A stretch of 42,004 bases of DNA from a virus. Position numbers and translations under genes: made by a program. The DNA lies in the IMG/VR virus record IMGVR_UViG_3300036851_000235, positions 1 through 42,004 of that record; one strand, given 5' to 3'. Shown here piece by piece: positions 29,964 through 37,296 of the stretch. How positions within the stretch are numbered: position 1 is the stretch's first letter; each line of letters starts with the position of its first letter. The notes below the pieces were generated by a model. It saw only the letters and a program-made list of their open reading frames with translations. It did not search any database and was not told the origin of the DNA.

Positions 29964-32158
29964 GGCAGCATCACCCCCCGCGAGCGCGCCTGCCAGGCCA
30001 TCATGTAGCCGAGCGTCGAGATCGTCTGTTGAGTGTCCTGCTGGCCGCCGACATTGTTGACCGTGACGCCGCCGATGATGTTGATCTCGACGGGAGACGG
30101 ACCGCCACGCGCCATCTGACGGCTCTGCTCGTGGCTGAAGACCTGGGAGCCGGTGGGCAGCCTGACCAACTCTGCACCACGTTCGCCTACGAGAGTCCAG
30201 CCGGATGCGGGGCCACCGGAGGCGCGGCCCATTACACCCGTTAGCCCCTCGGAGCCTGGGCCGAAGTCTCCAGCTTGACCCGAGACGGCAATCAGGTCCT
30301 CTAATTCCTTGCGGGCACGGAAGAAATTCCTAGCCGCCTGACCAGCCTCATCGCCAGCCCAATCGAGGCCCTTCGCTAGGTTGGGTGCCCAATGCGCGGC
30401 CTTCTCCATGATTCCTGGTAGGGGCTTCGTCGCCTCTGCCAGGTCGCCTATCGGCTGCACGGCTTCCTGTGCCGCTTTCGTCTGACCCGACAATGCCTGC
30501 GCAGCACCCAAGATGATCGGCTTGAGCTGAGACTCAGGCGTGAGCAATCCCTCAGCAGCCTTCGTTGCCGCTATTTTGGCGCCCGCTGTTGCGATGGTGG
30601 CGTCACGAGATTTCAGCAAAACATCGTGTTGTGCCGCCATTACATCCCTGAGTTTTTCATGCCGCTCAATTTCCTTAGTGAAGTCCTCAGTGAGTGCAGG
30701 GCTTTGCACGTGCTCCGCCTGCTTTGCACGCAGCGATGAAAGCACGAAGTCAATGCGCGCGATCTTGGCTTCCAATTCCGCTGTCTCCGGAGTGGGTATG
30801 CGCGCAAAACCCTGAAGAGCGCGCTGCGTGTCACTCAGACTGCGGTTGAGATCACTCGAATCCTTTGTGACGTCCTTCAGGGTTTGGCTAAAGTCACCAG
30901 CCTTGCGCTTGGCTTCGGCCTCAGCAGTTGCGACCTTGTCCGTCTCCTTCGCCAGCAACCCGCTAACGCGGGCCGACTCCTGGACGGCCTTGGCCATCTT
31001 TTCCTGCTCGGTGCCGCCTTCTCGCAGTTTGCCGACGTACTTTTCCAGCACATCTCGTTCGAGACCGTGTGCACTTGTTAAGCGTGCCTCGGCCTCCGCA
31101 AGGCTCATGACTACCTTTGTGCCGTCGCCGAAGACCTTGTTAGACGCCTGCTGCAAGCCAAAGGCCGCAGCTATTCCAAGACCCAGAGGTCCGAGTACTT
31201 TTATCCAGCCTAAGGCGCCTGCGGCTGCACCCGCGCTACTGAGAGAAGCACCTGTTGATGCCGTAGAGAAAGCGCGCGCGGCCAGCGCGGCCTGCCCGAG
31301 GGCACCAGCGAGCGCAATCATCTCTGGCGCGAACTTGCCAGCTGCGAAGGCCCCGGCCTGCAAAGGTCCAGGCAGGTCGAGAAGCGCCTTATTGACCGCA
31401 ATCTGGACGGGCAGGAGCTTCGCACCCATCGAGGCCGCGAGGTCTTCCTGCGTTGCCTTGAGGATGCGCTGCTGGTTGGCTGCGCCTTCAGCCGTACGCT
31501 TGAAGTCGCCTTGCGCCTCACCGGCGCCCTTGAGCATGAGCCTGTAGACCGCGAGCGCCTTCTCCTGCGCGGTTAGCTCCTTGGCGTTGGCCTTGCCAGT
31601 CTTAGCCATCGCCTCCTGCTCGACGCTGGCGGCGTTGATCAGGGGTAGGAAGCGTTGCAGGGCGTCGTACTCACCCCTGAAGGCAGCCTGCTGCGCGGTC
31701 AGGACCTCAGTAATGTCGGCGTTGTGGAAGCTGGCGAAGTCGGACGCAAGCTCAGTGATGCCCATCGACATCTTGGCCGCTTCCTGCGACCCGACGCCGA
31801 GCTGGGAGAACATGTTGCCAAAGGCGCCCGCAGCATCGAGGGCCTGTGTCTTGCTCTGTCCGAAGCTCTTGGCCGCGCCAGAAGCCCAGCGTTGGATCTC
31901 TGCGCCGCTCTCCTTGAAGACGGCGTTGCTTTTGTTCAGCGATTCCCCGAGATCTGATGAGGCCTTGGCTGCGCCGGTCAGACCTTCAGCAAACTTGCGC
32001 GCGCCGGACTGCACCGCGCCGGCCGCGAGGAAGCCCGAGGCGATCTTGCCTACATCGTTTAGTTCTTTGCCGAAGCCACGGGCCCGCTTCTCGATATCGA
32101 CGAAGACCTTAGAGGCCTTGTCTTGCGCAGAAACAACAATGGTGATCTCGTTGGGAAT
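29960..32158 (-). CDS. Tape measure protein, about 732 aa, apparently without an AUG/GUG/UUG start
   Basis: A long helical protein with Ala/Lys heptads, a hydrophobic centre (about 270-330: GAAAGALGWIKVLGPLGLG) and a C-terminal Gly-rich region. It sets tail length. The first GTG in frame (32014) would remove 48 residues that look like a classic tape-measure start (NEITIVVSAQDKASKVF). In the natural frame the first possible start after the upstream stop is ATT (32158), directly behind the stop of the HNH gene. AAAGG lies 12 bases upstream. The HNH insertion may have replaced the original ATG. Confidence 0.85.
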   Translation of the reverse strand: MPNEITIVVSAQDKASKVFVDIEKRARGFGKELNDVGKIASGFLAAGAVQSGARKFAEGLTGAAKASSDLGESLNKSNAVFKESGAEIQRWASGAAKSFGQSKTQALDAAGAFGNMFSQLGVGSQEAAKMSMGITELASDFASFHNADITEVLTAQQAAFRGEYDALQRFLPLINAASVEQEAMAKTGKANAKELTAQEKALAVYRLMLKGAGEAQGDFKRTAEGAANQQRILKATQEDLAASMGAKLLPVQIAVNKALLDLPGPLQAGAFAAGKFAPEMIALAGALGQAALAARAFSTASTGASLSSAGAAAGALGWIKVLGPLGLGIAAAFGLQQASNKVFGDGTKVVMSLAEAEARLTSAHGLERDVLEKYVGKLREGGTEQEKMAKAVQESARVSGLLAKETDKVATAEAEAKRKAGDFSQTLKDVTKDSSDLNRSLSDTQRALQGFARIPTPETAELEAKIARIDFVLSSLRAKQAEHVQSPALTEDFTKEIERHEKLRDVMAAQHDVLLKSRDATIATAGAKIAATKAAEGLLTPESQLKPIILGAAQALSGQTKAAQEAVQPIGDLAEATKPLPGIMEKAAHWAPNLAKGLDWAGDEAGQAARNFFRARKELEDLIAVSGQAGDFGPGSEGLTGVMGRASGGPASGWTLVGERGAELVRLPTGSQVFSHEQSRQMARGGPSPVEINIIGGVTVNNVGGQQDTQQTISTLGYMMAWQARSRGVMLP

Positions 32159-32160
32159 TT

Positions 32161-32754
32161 TTACACCCCAACCTTTGCCAGACGGCGTCGATTAGCTACC
32201 TGTTGGCTTTGTGTAGCCCAGCGACAGTTGCCCAGTTCGTAATTGCCGTCATTATCTTTGCGGTCGATGGACAAGCCTGCAGGGCGTTCGCCCATGTCGG
32301 CCAGAAAATTCTCAAAGATAAGCCACCGTTGACAGACTGTGATCCCGCGCCCGCCATAGTAACGAAACCTTGTATTGTTCGGGTTCAGACAGCGCTGGAG
32401 CATACCGCTCCAACTGTTGTATGTGCTGGTGTGGATGTACTTAATCGCATGACCATGCCGAACGTGAGCAACCCTCATTTTGAGTTTGGTTTCCGATGCG
32501 TGAGTCCGTCCCTTCATAGCATTGGCGATTCGAGCGCTCCATTCCGGCGAGCGGGGCGGACGCTTTATCCCAAGACGCGCTGCACTAGCACAGTTGCGGC
32601 AACGCGCTGCTGATCGGTTGGGCTTCGGGCCACCACAGATAGGGCACTTGACCTGCTCAGGCTTTCGAGTGCTGTTGACCCTGCACTGACGACAACGCTG
32701 GGATGTCACCTTCAGTTTTGGCCCTCCGCACTCTGAGCAAATAAAGTTAGCCAC
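32161..32754 (-). CDS. HNH homing endonuclease inserted at the tape-measure start, 197 aa
   Basis: The N-terminus has two or three zinc ribbons (CSECGG, CRQCR, CPICGG, CRNC). The C-terminus has the homing-type HNH pattern YNSWSGM, YYGGRGI, FLADMGERP, DRKDNDG and NCRWAT. It is a free-standing gene with GTG start. Its TAA lies only three bases from the tape-measure reading start. Related in the C-terminal half to the plus-strand enzyme at 34350-35096. Confidence 0.9.
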   Translation of the reverse strand: MANFICSECGGPKLKVTSQRCRQCRVNSTRKPEQVKCPICGGPKPNRSAARCRNCASAARLGIKRPPRSPEWSARIANAMKGRTHASETKLKMRVAHVRHGHAIKYIHTSTYNSWSGMLQRCLNPNNTRFRYYGGRGITVCQRWLIFENFLADMGERPAGLSIDRKDNDGNYELGNCRWATQSQQVANRRRLAKVGV

Positions 32755-32764
32755 GGGTAAACCC

Positions 32765-32773
32765 TGCTATGAT
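32765..32773 (+). promoter_or_regulatory. Extended -10 promoter for the plus-strand membrane genes
   Basis: TGC-TATGAT (32765-32773) is an extended -10 (TGnTATnAT). The ATG lies nine bases further on, so the message would have about three leader bases. No clear -35 is needed for this type. Confidence 0.6.
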
Positions 32774-32782
32774 TGGGGCCGC

Positions 32783-32977
32783 ATGAAAATCTACCTGTGG
32801 CCACTGGTCTACGCTGCCGGTGTGACCACGCTGGCCTATTGGCTCTTCGAAGATGCACGCAGGGCAGGCGCCGCCAAAATCCCAACTTTCACGAGTGCCG
32901 ACGTAATTGCGATGTTCATCCCCTTCGCGATAGCGGGGATATTCCTGTTCCTCTATTTGCGCATGCGCTTTCACTAG
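32783..32977 (+). CDS. Two-pass membrane protein, 64 aa, plus-strand cargo
   Basis: Hydrophobic helices at about 4-21 and 42-60 flank a soluble loop (EDARRAGAAKIPTFTSAD). It is divergent from the HNH gene and ends ten bases before the next plus-strand gene. A cargo (moron) gene pair in a structural operon often changes the lysogen or excludes other phages; function unknown. Confidence 0.7.
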   Translation: MKIYLWPLVYAAGVTTLAYWLFEDARRAGAAKIPTFTSADVIAMFIPFAIAGIFLFLYLRMRFH

Positions 32978-32986
32978 TTGCCCTGC

Positions 32987-33145
32987 ATGAATTGGTTCAA
33001 TGTGCTGGCGACGCTTGCAAGCCTTGTAGTCTTTGCCACCTTGGTCTACGCCGCTGCCGCCATCGATGCCCTGGTTATCGCTTTGGCGGTGGCTCTTGTG
33101 GTCTATGCCCTCTACCGCGTGAGCAAGCACTTCTCGCACCGCTAG
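32987..33145 (+). CDS. Small membrane protein, 52 aa, second plus-strand cargo gene
   Basis: Starts MNWFNVLATLASLVVF and has two hydrophobic stretches (about 5-20 and 27-42) with a basic HR end. The gene begins nine bases after the preceding one, so the two are co-transcribed. Its TAG overlaps the stop of the convergent frameshift product at 33142. Confidence 0.65.
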   Translation: MNWFNVLATLASLVVFATLVYAAAAIDALVIALAVALVVYALYRVSKHFSHR

Positions 33146-33668
33146 GTTTCCGCCGGATAAGCTTCGCTCAGCACGGCCAGCATCCGCAGGAGCGACGTGT
33201 CCTCTTGCATAAGCTGACTGGGCAGGCAGTGAAAACGTTCGCATAAGCCGATAACCGTCTCCGCCTCTACAAGCTCTGGTGGTTTTCTGACAACGGAACC
33301 ATCGGAATCGACGGCTCCAGGGACAGCGCGCCATTTGAAGATGGCCCGCCTAAAGGGCTCGCTACCCTGACGACGCCCTCCTGCCAGGCGTTATAGATGG
33401 CCTTGCCCACGTCCACCGGCAGCGACAACAGCCCTTCGCCCGTGGCATCGACCGCCGCGCCCTTGATGGTCAGGTCCCAGGACTCGACCACCTCATCGCC
33501 GAAGCGCTTCAGCGTGGCGCGCAGATCATCGAGGCTGCCTAGAGCGCCGAGGTCGAGGTAGGTCAGCCATTCGTCAAGGGAGACGCTGCGGCAGAGCACT
33601 TGAGCGCCAGCGAGGTCGGCGTCCTCGAACACCAGGCGCACGGGGCGCCTGGGGACTTCGAAGCCCAT
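33142..33668 (-). CDS. Tail assembly chaperone, long form made by -1 frameshift (about 175 aa)
   Basis: The upstream gene shares its first about 106 residues. A slip at CCCTTTA (33357-33351) moves ribosomes into the -1 frame, which runs on with EPFRRAIFKW and ELVEAETVIGLCERF to a TAG at 33142. This second frame has normal protein composition, unlike a random overlap. Lambda gpG/gpGT-type chaperones use the same arrangement just before the tape measure. Confidence 0.7.
33267..33668 (-). CDS. Tail assembly chaperone, short form, 133 aa
   Basis: A helical, acidic-to-neutral protein (GFEVPRRPVRLVFEDADLAG; TYLDLGALGSLDDLRATLKRF) positioned between tail tube and tape measure, like gpG. The ATG follows the tail-tube stop closely. 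A slippery site inside the gene gives the longer partner. Confidence 0.8.
   Translation of the reverse strand: MGFEVPRRPVRLVFEDADLAGAQVLCRSVSLDEWLTYLDLGALGSLDDLRATLKRFGDEVVESWDLTIKGAAVDATGEGLLSLPVDVGKAIYNAWQEGVVRVASPLGGPSSNGALSLEPSIPMVPLSENHQSL
33351..33357 (-). promoter_or_regulatory. -1 ribosomal frameshift site CCCTTTA
   Basis: Read in the zero frame as C-CCT-TTA, it fits the X-XXY-YYZ heptamer. The -1 frame after it (AGG CGG GCC) is open to 33142. The downstream GGCGGGCC could form a stimulating structure. Confidence 0.65.
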
Positions 33669-33670
33669 CG

Positions 33671-34063
33671 CTACGTCGTCCAGACGGGCACAGTGCCGTC
33701 CGACAGCGAGCCGGGCGCACTCCAGGTCAACTCACCCGACTGTGGCCGGCTGTGGGCGAAGTCGCTGAACAGGACTTCGTTCGCCAGGATTTGGGCCGAG
33801 TGAGTGATCGTCACGGTGCGTCCCGTCTGGCCGGCCAGGATGGTCCTATAGTTCTTGAAAACCGCGAAGCTTAGGTTGGCCGCGTCGTTGAACACGCCGT
33901 TGAGGGTCAGCGTGAAGTCGGCCAGCAATAAGATCCGCTCGATGGCGCTCTTGTCTACGCCCGTCACATCCTGCACGTTGGACGGCATCGTCCAGTCCAG
34001 GTGTGTCACGTCGTTGCTGATCGTGCGCGCCGTGCCGCCGCTGTCATCCACGGCCAGAGTCAT
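33671..34063 (-). CDS. Second tail-tube-like protein, about 130 aa
   Basis: Matches the tube protein at 35475-36254 in a core block: DVTGVDKSAIERI against DVTAINKSAMERL and FNDAAN in both, followed by the same strand order. It is shorter because it lacks the inserted domain of the other copy. The ATG at 34063 is preferred to the TTG two codons earlier. It may be the real tube subunit, a tube terminator or a paralogue that caps the tube. Confidence 0.65.
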   Translation of the reverse strand: MTLAVDDSGGTARTISNDVTHLDWTMPSNVQDVTGVDKSAIERILLLADFTLTLNGVFNDAANLSFAVFKNYRTILAGQTGRTVTITHSAQILANEVLFSDFAHSRPQSGELTWSAPGSLSDGTVPVWTT

Positions 34064-34241
34064 ACCCAACGTTTTGTTGCTCCGTCTCGCGACGGGGGCC
34101 GGTCATTTCTGCCAGCCTCTGCACCTTCATTTCGAATGCAGACCAGACTATGCCATCGACTCTTGCGAGCCGCCCCTTGGTAGTCTTTACGGCCTTCCCA
34201 TTGCTGGGCTGTGCCTCGGCGTTACCATCGCAGGCTTCCAC
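34044..34241 (-). CDS. Possible 65-aa protein in the gap before the second tube gene
   Basis: A GTG-started frame with fair composition (KGRLARVDGIVWSAFEMKVQRLAEM), with no ribosome site and a 20-base overlap into the next gene. It could be a remnant of a gene interrupted by the homing endonuclease island. Between 34242 and 34349 I see only a short hairpin (34262-34277, CCAGCG-TCAC-CGCTGG). Confidence 0.3.
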   Translation of the reverse strand: MEACDGNAEAQPSNGKAVKTTKGRLARVDGIVWSAFEMKVQRLAEMTGPRRETEQQNVGYDSGRG

Positions 34242-34334
34242 CGATATTCAGGGTTATTCAACCAGCGTCACCGCTGGAGGGGGCTATATCTAACCCGATT
34301 CTTTCGCCAATTTTTATCCCCTTTCTCAGAGCCA

Positions 34335-34343
34335 TGTTATAAT
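34335..34343 (+). promoter_or_regulatory. Extended -10 promoter of the homing endonuclease
   Basis: TGT-TATAAT is a perfect extended -10. Six bases later comes the ATG at 34350, so transcription would begin at the A of the start codon and give a leaderless mRNA. No ribosome site precedes the ATG. Confidence 0.7.
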
Positions 34344-34349
34344 GGCCTA

Positions 34350-35096
34350 ATGAACTGCGAGTGTGGCTGCGGGCAAGAGATTCCCGCCAAACACCTGTTC
34401 CGTTACAAGCCTCCATACCTCTTGCGAGGACATCGGCTGGAAACGCCTTTGTGCGCGTGCGGTTGCGGTGAACGGATCACTTGGAGTCCGAATCTTCGTT
34501 ATCAACACCGCAAAGGTTTCGTGAAGGGACATGACAAACGAGGAGTGCCAATGAGTTCGGCAACCCGAGCTGCACTGTCCGCCAGTATGAAGGGTCGGCC
34601 AGGTAACAGATTGGGCTCTAAGCAATCGCCAGAAACGAGAGCTAAAATCGCGGCGGCTCGCGCCCACCAAGTACTTAGAATCGGCTTTAAGCATTCCGAA
34701 GAGTCGAAAGCAAAGATTCGTGCTGCGAGAGCCGTGCAGACCAACGTCAACGGCAAAGCACCACATTACATGTCGAAGACTCCGACTTATCGCAGTTGGA
34801 TTTCGATGCAATGGCGCTGCTACGATCCGCGCGACGCGTCTTATCCCCACTATGGAGGCCGTGGCATTTCGGTTTGCGAACGCTGGGATCGACGTAGAGG
34901 CGGTAATTTCCCCAACTTCCTCGCCGACATGGGCGAGAGACCAAGCCTTGAGTACTCTATCGACCGCATCGACAACGATGGCGATTACACGCCCGAGAAT
35001 TGCCGCTGGTCCACGCGCAAAGAGCAGGCCGCAAACAGACGTGATTTCTGGGCAACACGTCGCGCTAACCATGCTTCCGCGCCTCCACTACCTTGA
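34350..35096 (+). CDS. NUMOD3/HNH homing endonuclease, 248 aa, plus strand
   Basis: The N-terminus has CECGCGQEI and CACGCGERI zinc/Cys motifs, then two NUMOD3-type DNA-binding helices (SPETRAKIAAAR, SEESKAKIRAAR). The C-terminus is an HNH of the YGGRGI / FLADMGERP / DNDGDY / NCRWST type. The ATG at 34350 is preferred to upstream frames because of the promoter and the protein start. It overlaps the convergent gene at 35065 by 32 bases. It lies between the two tail-tube paralogues on the opposite strand. Confidence 0.9.
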   Translation: MNCECGCGQEIPAKHLFRYKPPYLLRGHRLETPLCACGCGERITWSPNLRYQHRKGFVKGHDKRGVPMSSATRAALSASMKGRPGNRLGSKQSPETRAKIAAARAHQVLRIGFKHSEESKAKIRAARAVQTNVNGKAPHYMSKTPTYRSWISMQWRCYDPRDASYPHYGGRGISVCERWDRRRGGNFPNFLADMGERPSLEYSIDRIDNDGDYTPENCRWSTRKEQAANRRDFWATRRANHASAPPLP

Positions 35097-35472
35097 AAGC
35101 CTGCTCGTTAAAACTCTCATTGAACTCACGTGGCCTGACGTGCTCGTAGCCGTCGTGCAGAAACTGCACTTCTCTATCGGCATGAACGCGAAAGCACTTC
35201 TGCCCCGGCGCAAAAATGAAGACGCTGAGGCCCGGCGGCAGCGATGAGAACTGCGGGAACTCGACCGCTGCGTTCTCAGAGCTATATTCCTTGAAGCCGC
35301 GGCCGCTCTCGCGCCGGATGTAATGCGCCTGCTGCTTGCCCAGGTCGCTCGACTCATCGACGATCGTCGCCCAGCCGTTCTCGTAATCTGGACAATGGGC
35401 TTCCAGGCATTTCATGATCGTCGCCATGTCGCGCCTTAGACGGATGGTGAAGTGTTGTCGCCGCTGATTCAT
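35065..35472 (-). CDS. 135-aa protein, function unknown
   Basis: Folded-looking protein with CLEAHCPDYENGWATIV near the start and beta-rich centre (GLSVFIFAPGQKCFRVHADRE). Either the first ATG (35472) or Met16 (35427, with AAGGCG upstream) may be the true start. Lies between the tail-tube gene and the homing endonuclease. Possibly a tail accessory. Confidence 0.65.
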   Translation of the reverse strand: MNQRRQHFTIRLRRDMATIMKCLEAHCPDYENGWATIVDESSDLGKQQAHYIRRESGRGFKEYSSENAAVEFPQFSSLPPGLSVFIFAPGQKCFRVHADREVQFLHDGYEHVRPREFNESFNEQAFKVVEARKHG

Positions 35473-35474
35473 AC

Positions 35475-36254
35475 CTAATCGTCCACCGGGTAGCGAGTGT
35501 GGCTGACGGCGAAAACTGCGTTGCTAAATGTCCCCGTCGTAACGACGCGCAGATAACGCTCGACCGCTAGGGTCAGACTGGTCACGATGCGCTGTGCCGC
35601 CGGTGCCGCGCTCACAGCAGTAAAGGCACCGCCCGTCACGGCGGCAAAAGCATCCCCAGCACCATCATCAGAGGACCCCTGGATTGCCACGGTAACGCTG
35701 GTCCCAGCGAACTCGAAGACGTGCAGTGCGGCCGCCAGCCCGAGGGCTGTGCCGCCGACAATGCCGCTATCTAGGCTGGCACCGTTGGTCGCGGCCGTGT
35801 CGGTGCGCTTGCCCGCCGTGAGTTGGCCATCCTTGGCTACCAGCGTTCCACCGGGACCCCCGTACTCGAGGCCGTAGCCGTTGCCTTGGCAGTTGGTAGG
35901 ACCAGAGAGTGCGCCGTCCTGCGAGCGCGTCCAGTTGAAGTCGATCTGCTTGGCGACGAGCTGCGCGGCCATGTTGCCGATAGCGGAGCCGTGGAAGTAG
36001 GAGACGACGCGGTCCGCCCCTGAGCCCTTGGCTTTGAGCACGGGATGCTCCTGGTTGGCCGCGTCGTTGAAGAACTGGTTGAAGGTGATCGCACCGTCAA
36101 ACAACCCATAGAGGCGCTCCATCGCGCTCTTGTTAATGGCCGTCACGTCCAGCGGGTTGCTCGGTGCGCTCAGCGTATCGACGCTGCCAATGTCGCCACT
36201 AAGGTCATAGCCATCTATGAATAGCTGGTCGCCAAGGCCACTTCCTTTCGCCAC
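35475..36254 (-). CDS. Major tail tube protein, 259 aa, with C-terminal decoration domain
   Basis: The tube core is in the first about 130 residues (DQLFIDGYDLSGDIGSV, FNQFFNDAANQEHPV, DFNWTRSQDGALSG). The remaining 130 form a Gly/Ala/Thr-rich beta domain, probably exposed on the tail surface. GTG start. Position after the completion genes and before the chaperone genes is standard. Confidence 0.8.
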   Translation of the reverse strand: MAKGSGLGDQLFIDGYDLSGDIGSVDTLSAPSNPLDVTAINKSAMERLYGLFDGAITFNQFFNDAANQEHPVLKAKGSGADRVVSYFHGSAIGNMAAQLVAKQIDFNWTRSQDGALSGPTNCQGNGYGLEYGGPGGTLVAKDGQLTAGKRTDTAATNGASLDSGIVGGTALGLAAALHVFEFAGTSVTVAIQGSSDDGAGDAFAAVTGGAFTAVSAAPAAQRIVTSLTLAVERYLRVVTTGTFSNAVFAVSHTRYPVDD

Positions 36255-36256
36255 GG

Positions 36257-36463
36257 CTAGCTCACCTCCTCCAGCATCCCCAGCGCGACGGCCTCATCCA
36301 GACTCTTGCCGCCGCCAAGCGATTTCATGTGTGGTGGCGGCGTGAAGACATCGCCATCAGTCCAGTCAAACCATTCCTCGTACTTCGGGCTCGTCTTGTC
36401 CGGCGACTGGCGCAGGCTGATAGGGCCGGCTCCGGGCATGACGCGGTACTTCTTAGCTGCCAT
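36257..36463 (-). CDS. 68-aa protein, function unknown
   Basis: Basic start (AAKKYRVMPGAGPISLRQ) and acidic Trp-rich middle (YEEWFDWTDGDVF). It lies between the tail completion and tail tube genes. Small virion accessory by position only. Confidence 0.55.
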   Translation of the reverse strand: MAAKKYRVMPGAGPISLRQSPDKTSPKYEEWFDWTDGDVFTPPPHMKSLGGGKSLDEAVALGMLEEVS

Positions 36464-36472
36464 CTCTCACCT

Positions 36473-36910
36473 CTAGGACGGAGTGAACGTTGTCGTTTCC
36501 GGATCGACGCGGTAAGCCACAAGAAAATCAAGAACTCGAAACATCGTGTTGCCCAGATCCACTCTGCCGTACTCCCAACCCCACTGCGTCGGCTCCGGAT
36601 TGGCAATGTTGCCGCCCAGCGTGAACTTCGCGAAAAAGTCCTCCTCGACTTCTATGCGCCACGAGTCAAGGCGAAATTCGATCTCGTCGGCTGGCTCATG
36701 AATGAAATTCTCGTAGCGGCGCAATATGACGCGGTGAATCTCGCGCGGGTGACTGGTCACTGAATCGATCTCGCCGCCGTCCGGGATGATCGCCACGGTT
36801 CCGCTCTCGCAGGGACTCCGAGGCTCGCCGATTACCACATTTGTGGCATCACCGATAGCCAGCAGCTTTGACTTAAGGTCTTCCAATGCCAGCCGGGTCG
36901 CCGTGGCCAT
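36473..36910 (-). CDS. Tail completion / tail terminator-like protein, 145 aa
   Basis: The ATG at 36910 lies in a TGATG overlap. The chain (LEDLKSKLLAIGDATNVVIG, RVILRRYENF, RLDSWRIEVEEDFF, TMFRVLDFLVAYRVD) has the size and position of gpU-type tail terminators that cap the tail. Not recognised from sequence alone. Confidence 0.6.
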   Translation of the reverse strand: MATATRLALEDLKSKLLAIGDATNVVIGEPRSPCESGTVAIIPDGGEIDSVTSHPREIHRVILRRYENFIHEPADEIEFRLDSWRIEVEEDFFAKFTLGGNIANPEPTQWGWEYGRVDLGNTMFRVLDFLVAYRVDPETTTFTPS

Positions 36911-37296
36911 CAGGCGTACCTCTTGACCGCACGCGCGTAGCGGTGGCCCGCCGTCTCTTTCGCCACGCGGCGGAGGTGCTGCTTGCCGAGACGAAAGGCC
37001 CTGTAGCCCTTGAAGCGCTTGCCTCGTGCGCCGCCCTCCAGCCAGGGACCGTAGACCGCGCCGTTGTTCTCGATCAGCCCATGCGCGGTCTTTGTCACCC
37101 CGCCGTGCGCCGACTTCTCGATGCGGCCGCGGATGCCCGCCTTGTAGGCGCCGCTGTCGACGCCGTGGCCGGGATAGAGTTGCGCCTTGACCCGCGCCTC
37201 GCCCTCTTTGACCAGGTCGCGTATCGTCTCGGCCTGCGCATCGACCAGCGGCTGCGTGCCGAGCTTGAAGAACGGCCCCTTGAACTCGGCGGTCAT
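36910..37296 (-). CDS. HK97 gp10-like tail component, 128 aa
   Basis: A basic, small protein with VKAQLYPGHGVDSGAYKAGIRGRIE and GPWLEGGARG, a pattern of gp10/gpZ-type minor head-tail proteins. The ATG overlaps the connector stop (ATGA). Confidence 0.65.
   Translation of the reverse strand: MTAEFKGPFFKLGTQPLVDAQAETIRDLVKEGEARVKAQLYPGHGVDSGAYKAGIRGRIEKSAHGGVTKTAHGLIENNGAVYGPWLEGGARGKRFKGYRAFRLGKQHLRRVAKETAGHRYARAVKRYA

Noticed and set aside
32161-32754. Group I or II intron carrying the HNH gene and interrupting the tape measure
   Set aside because: Only 28 bases lie between the HNH start and the divergent cargo gene, and no upstream exon with a tape-measure start was found. A free-standing insertion fits better.
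32747-33334. 195-codon minus-strand frame across the plus-strand membrane genes
   Set aside because: It lies in the wrong frame relative to the chaperone second frame and is antisense to two hydrophobic proteins; composition is Arg/Gly/His-rich.
34347-35072. 241-codon minus-strand frame opposite the homing endonuclease
   Set aside because: The plus strand has clear NUMOD3 and HNH motifs and a promoter; the minus frame has none.
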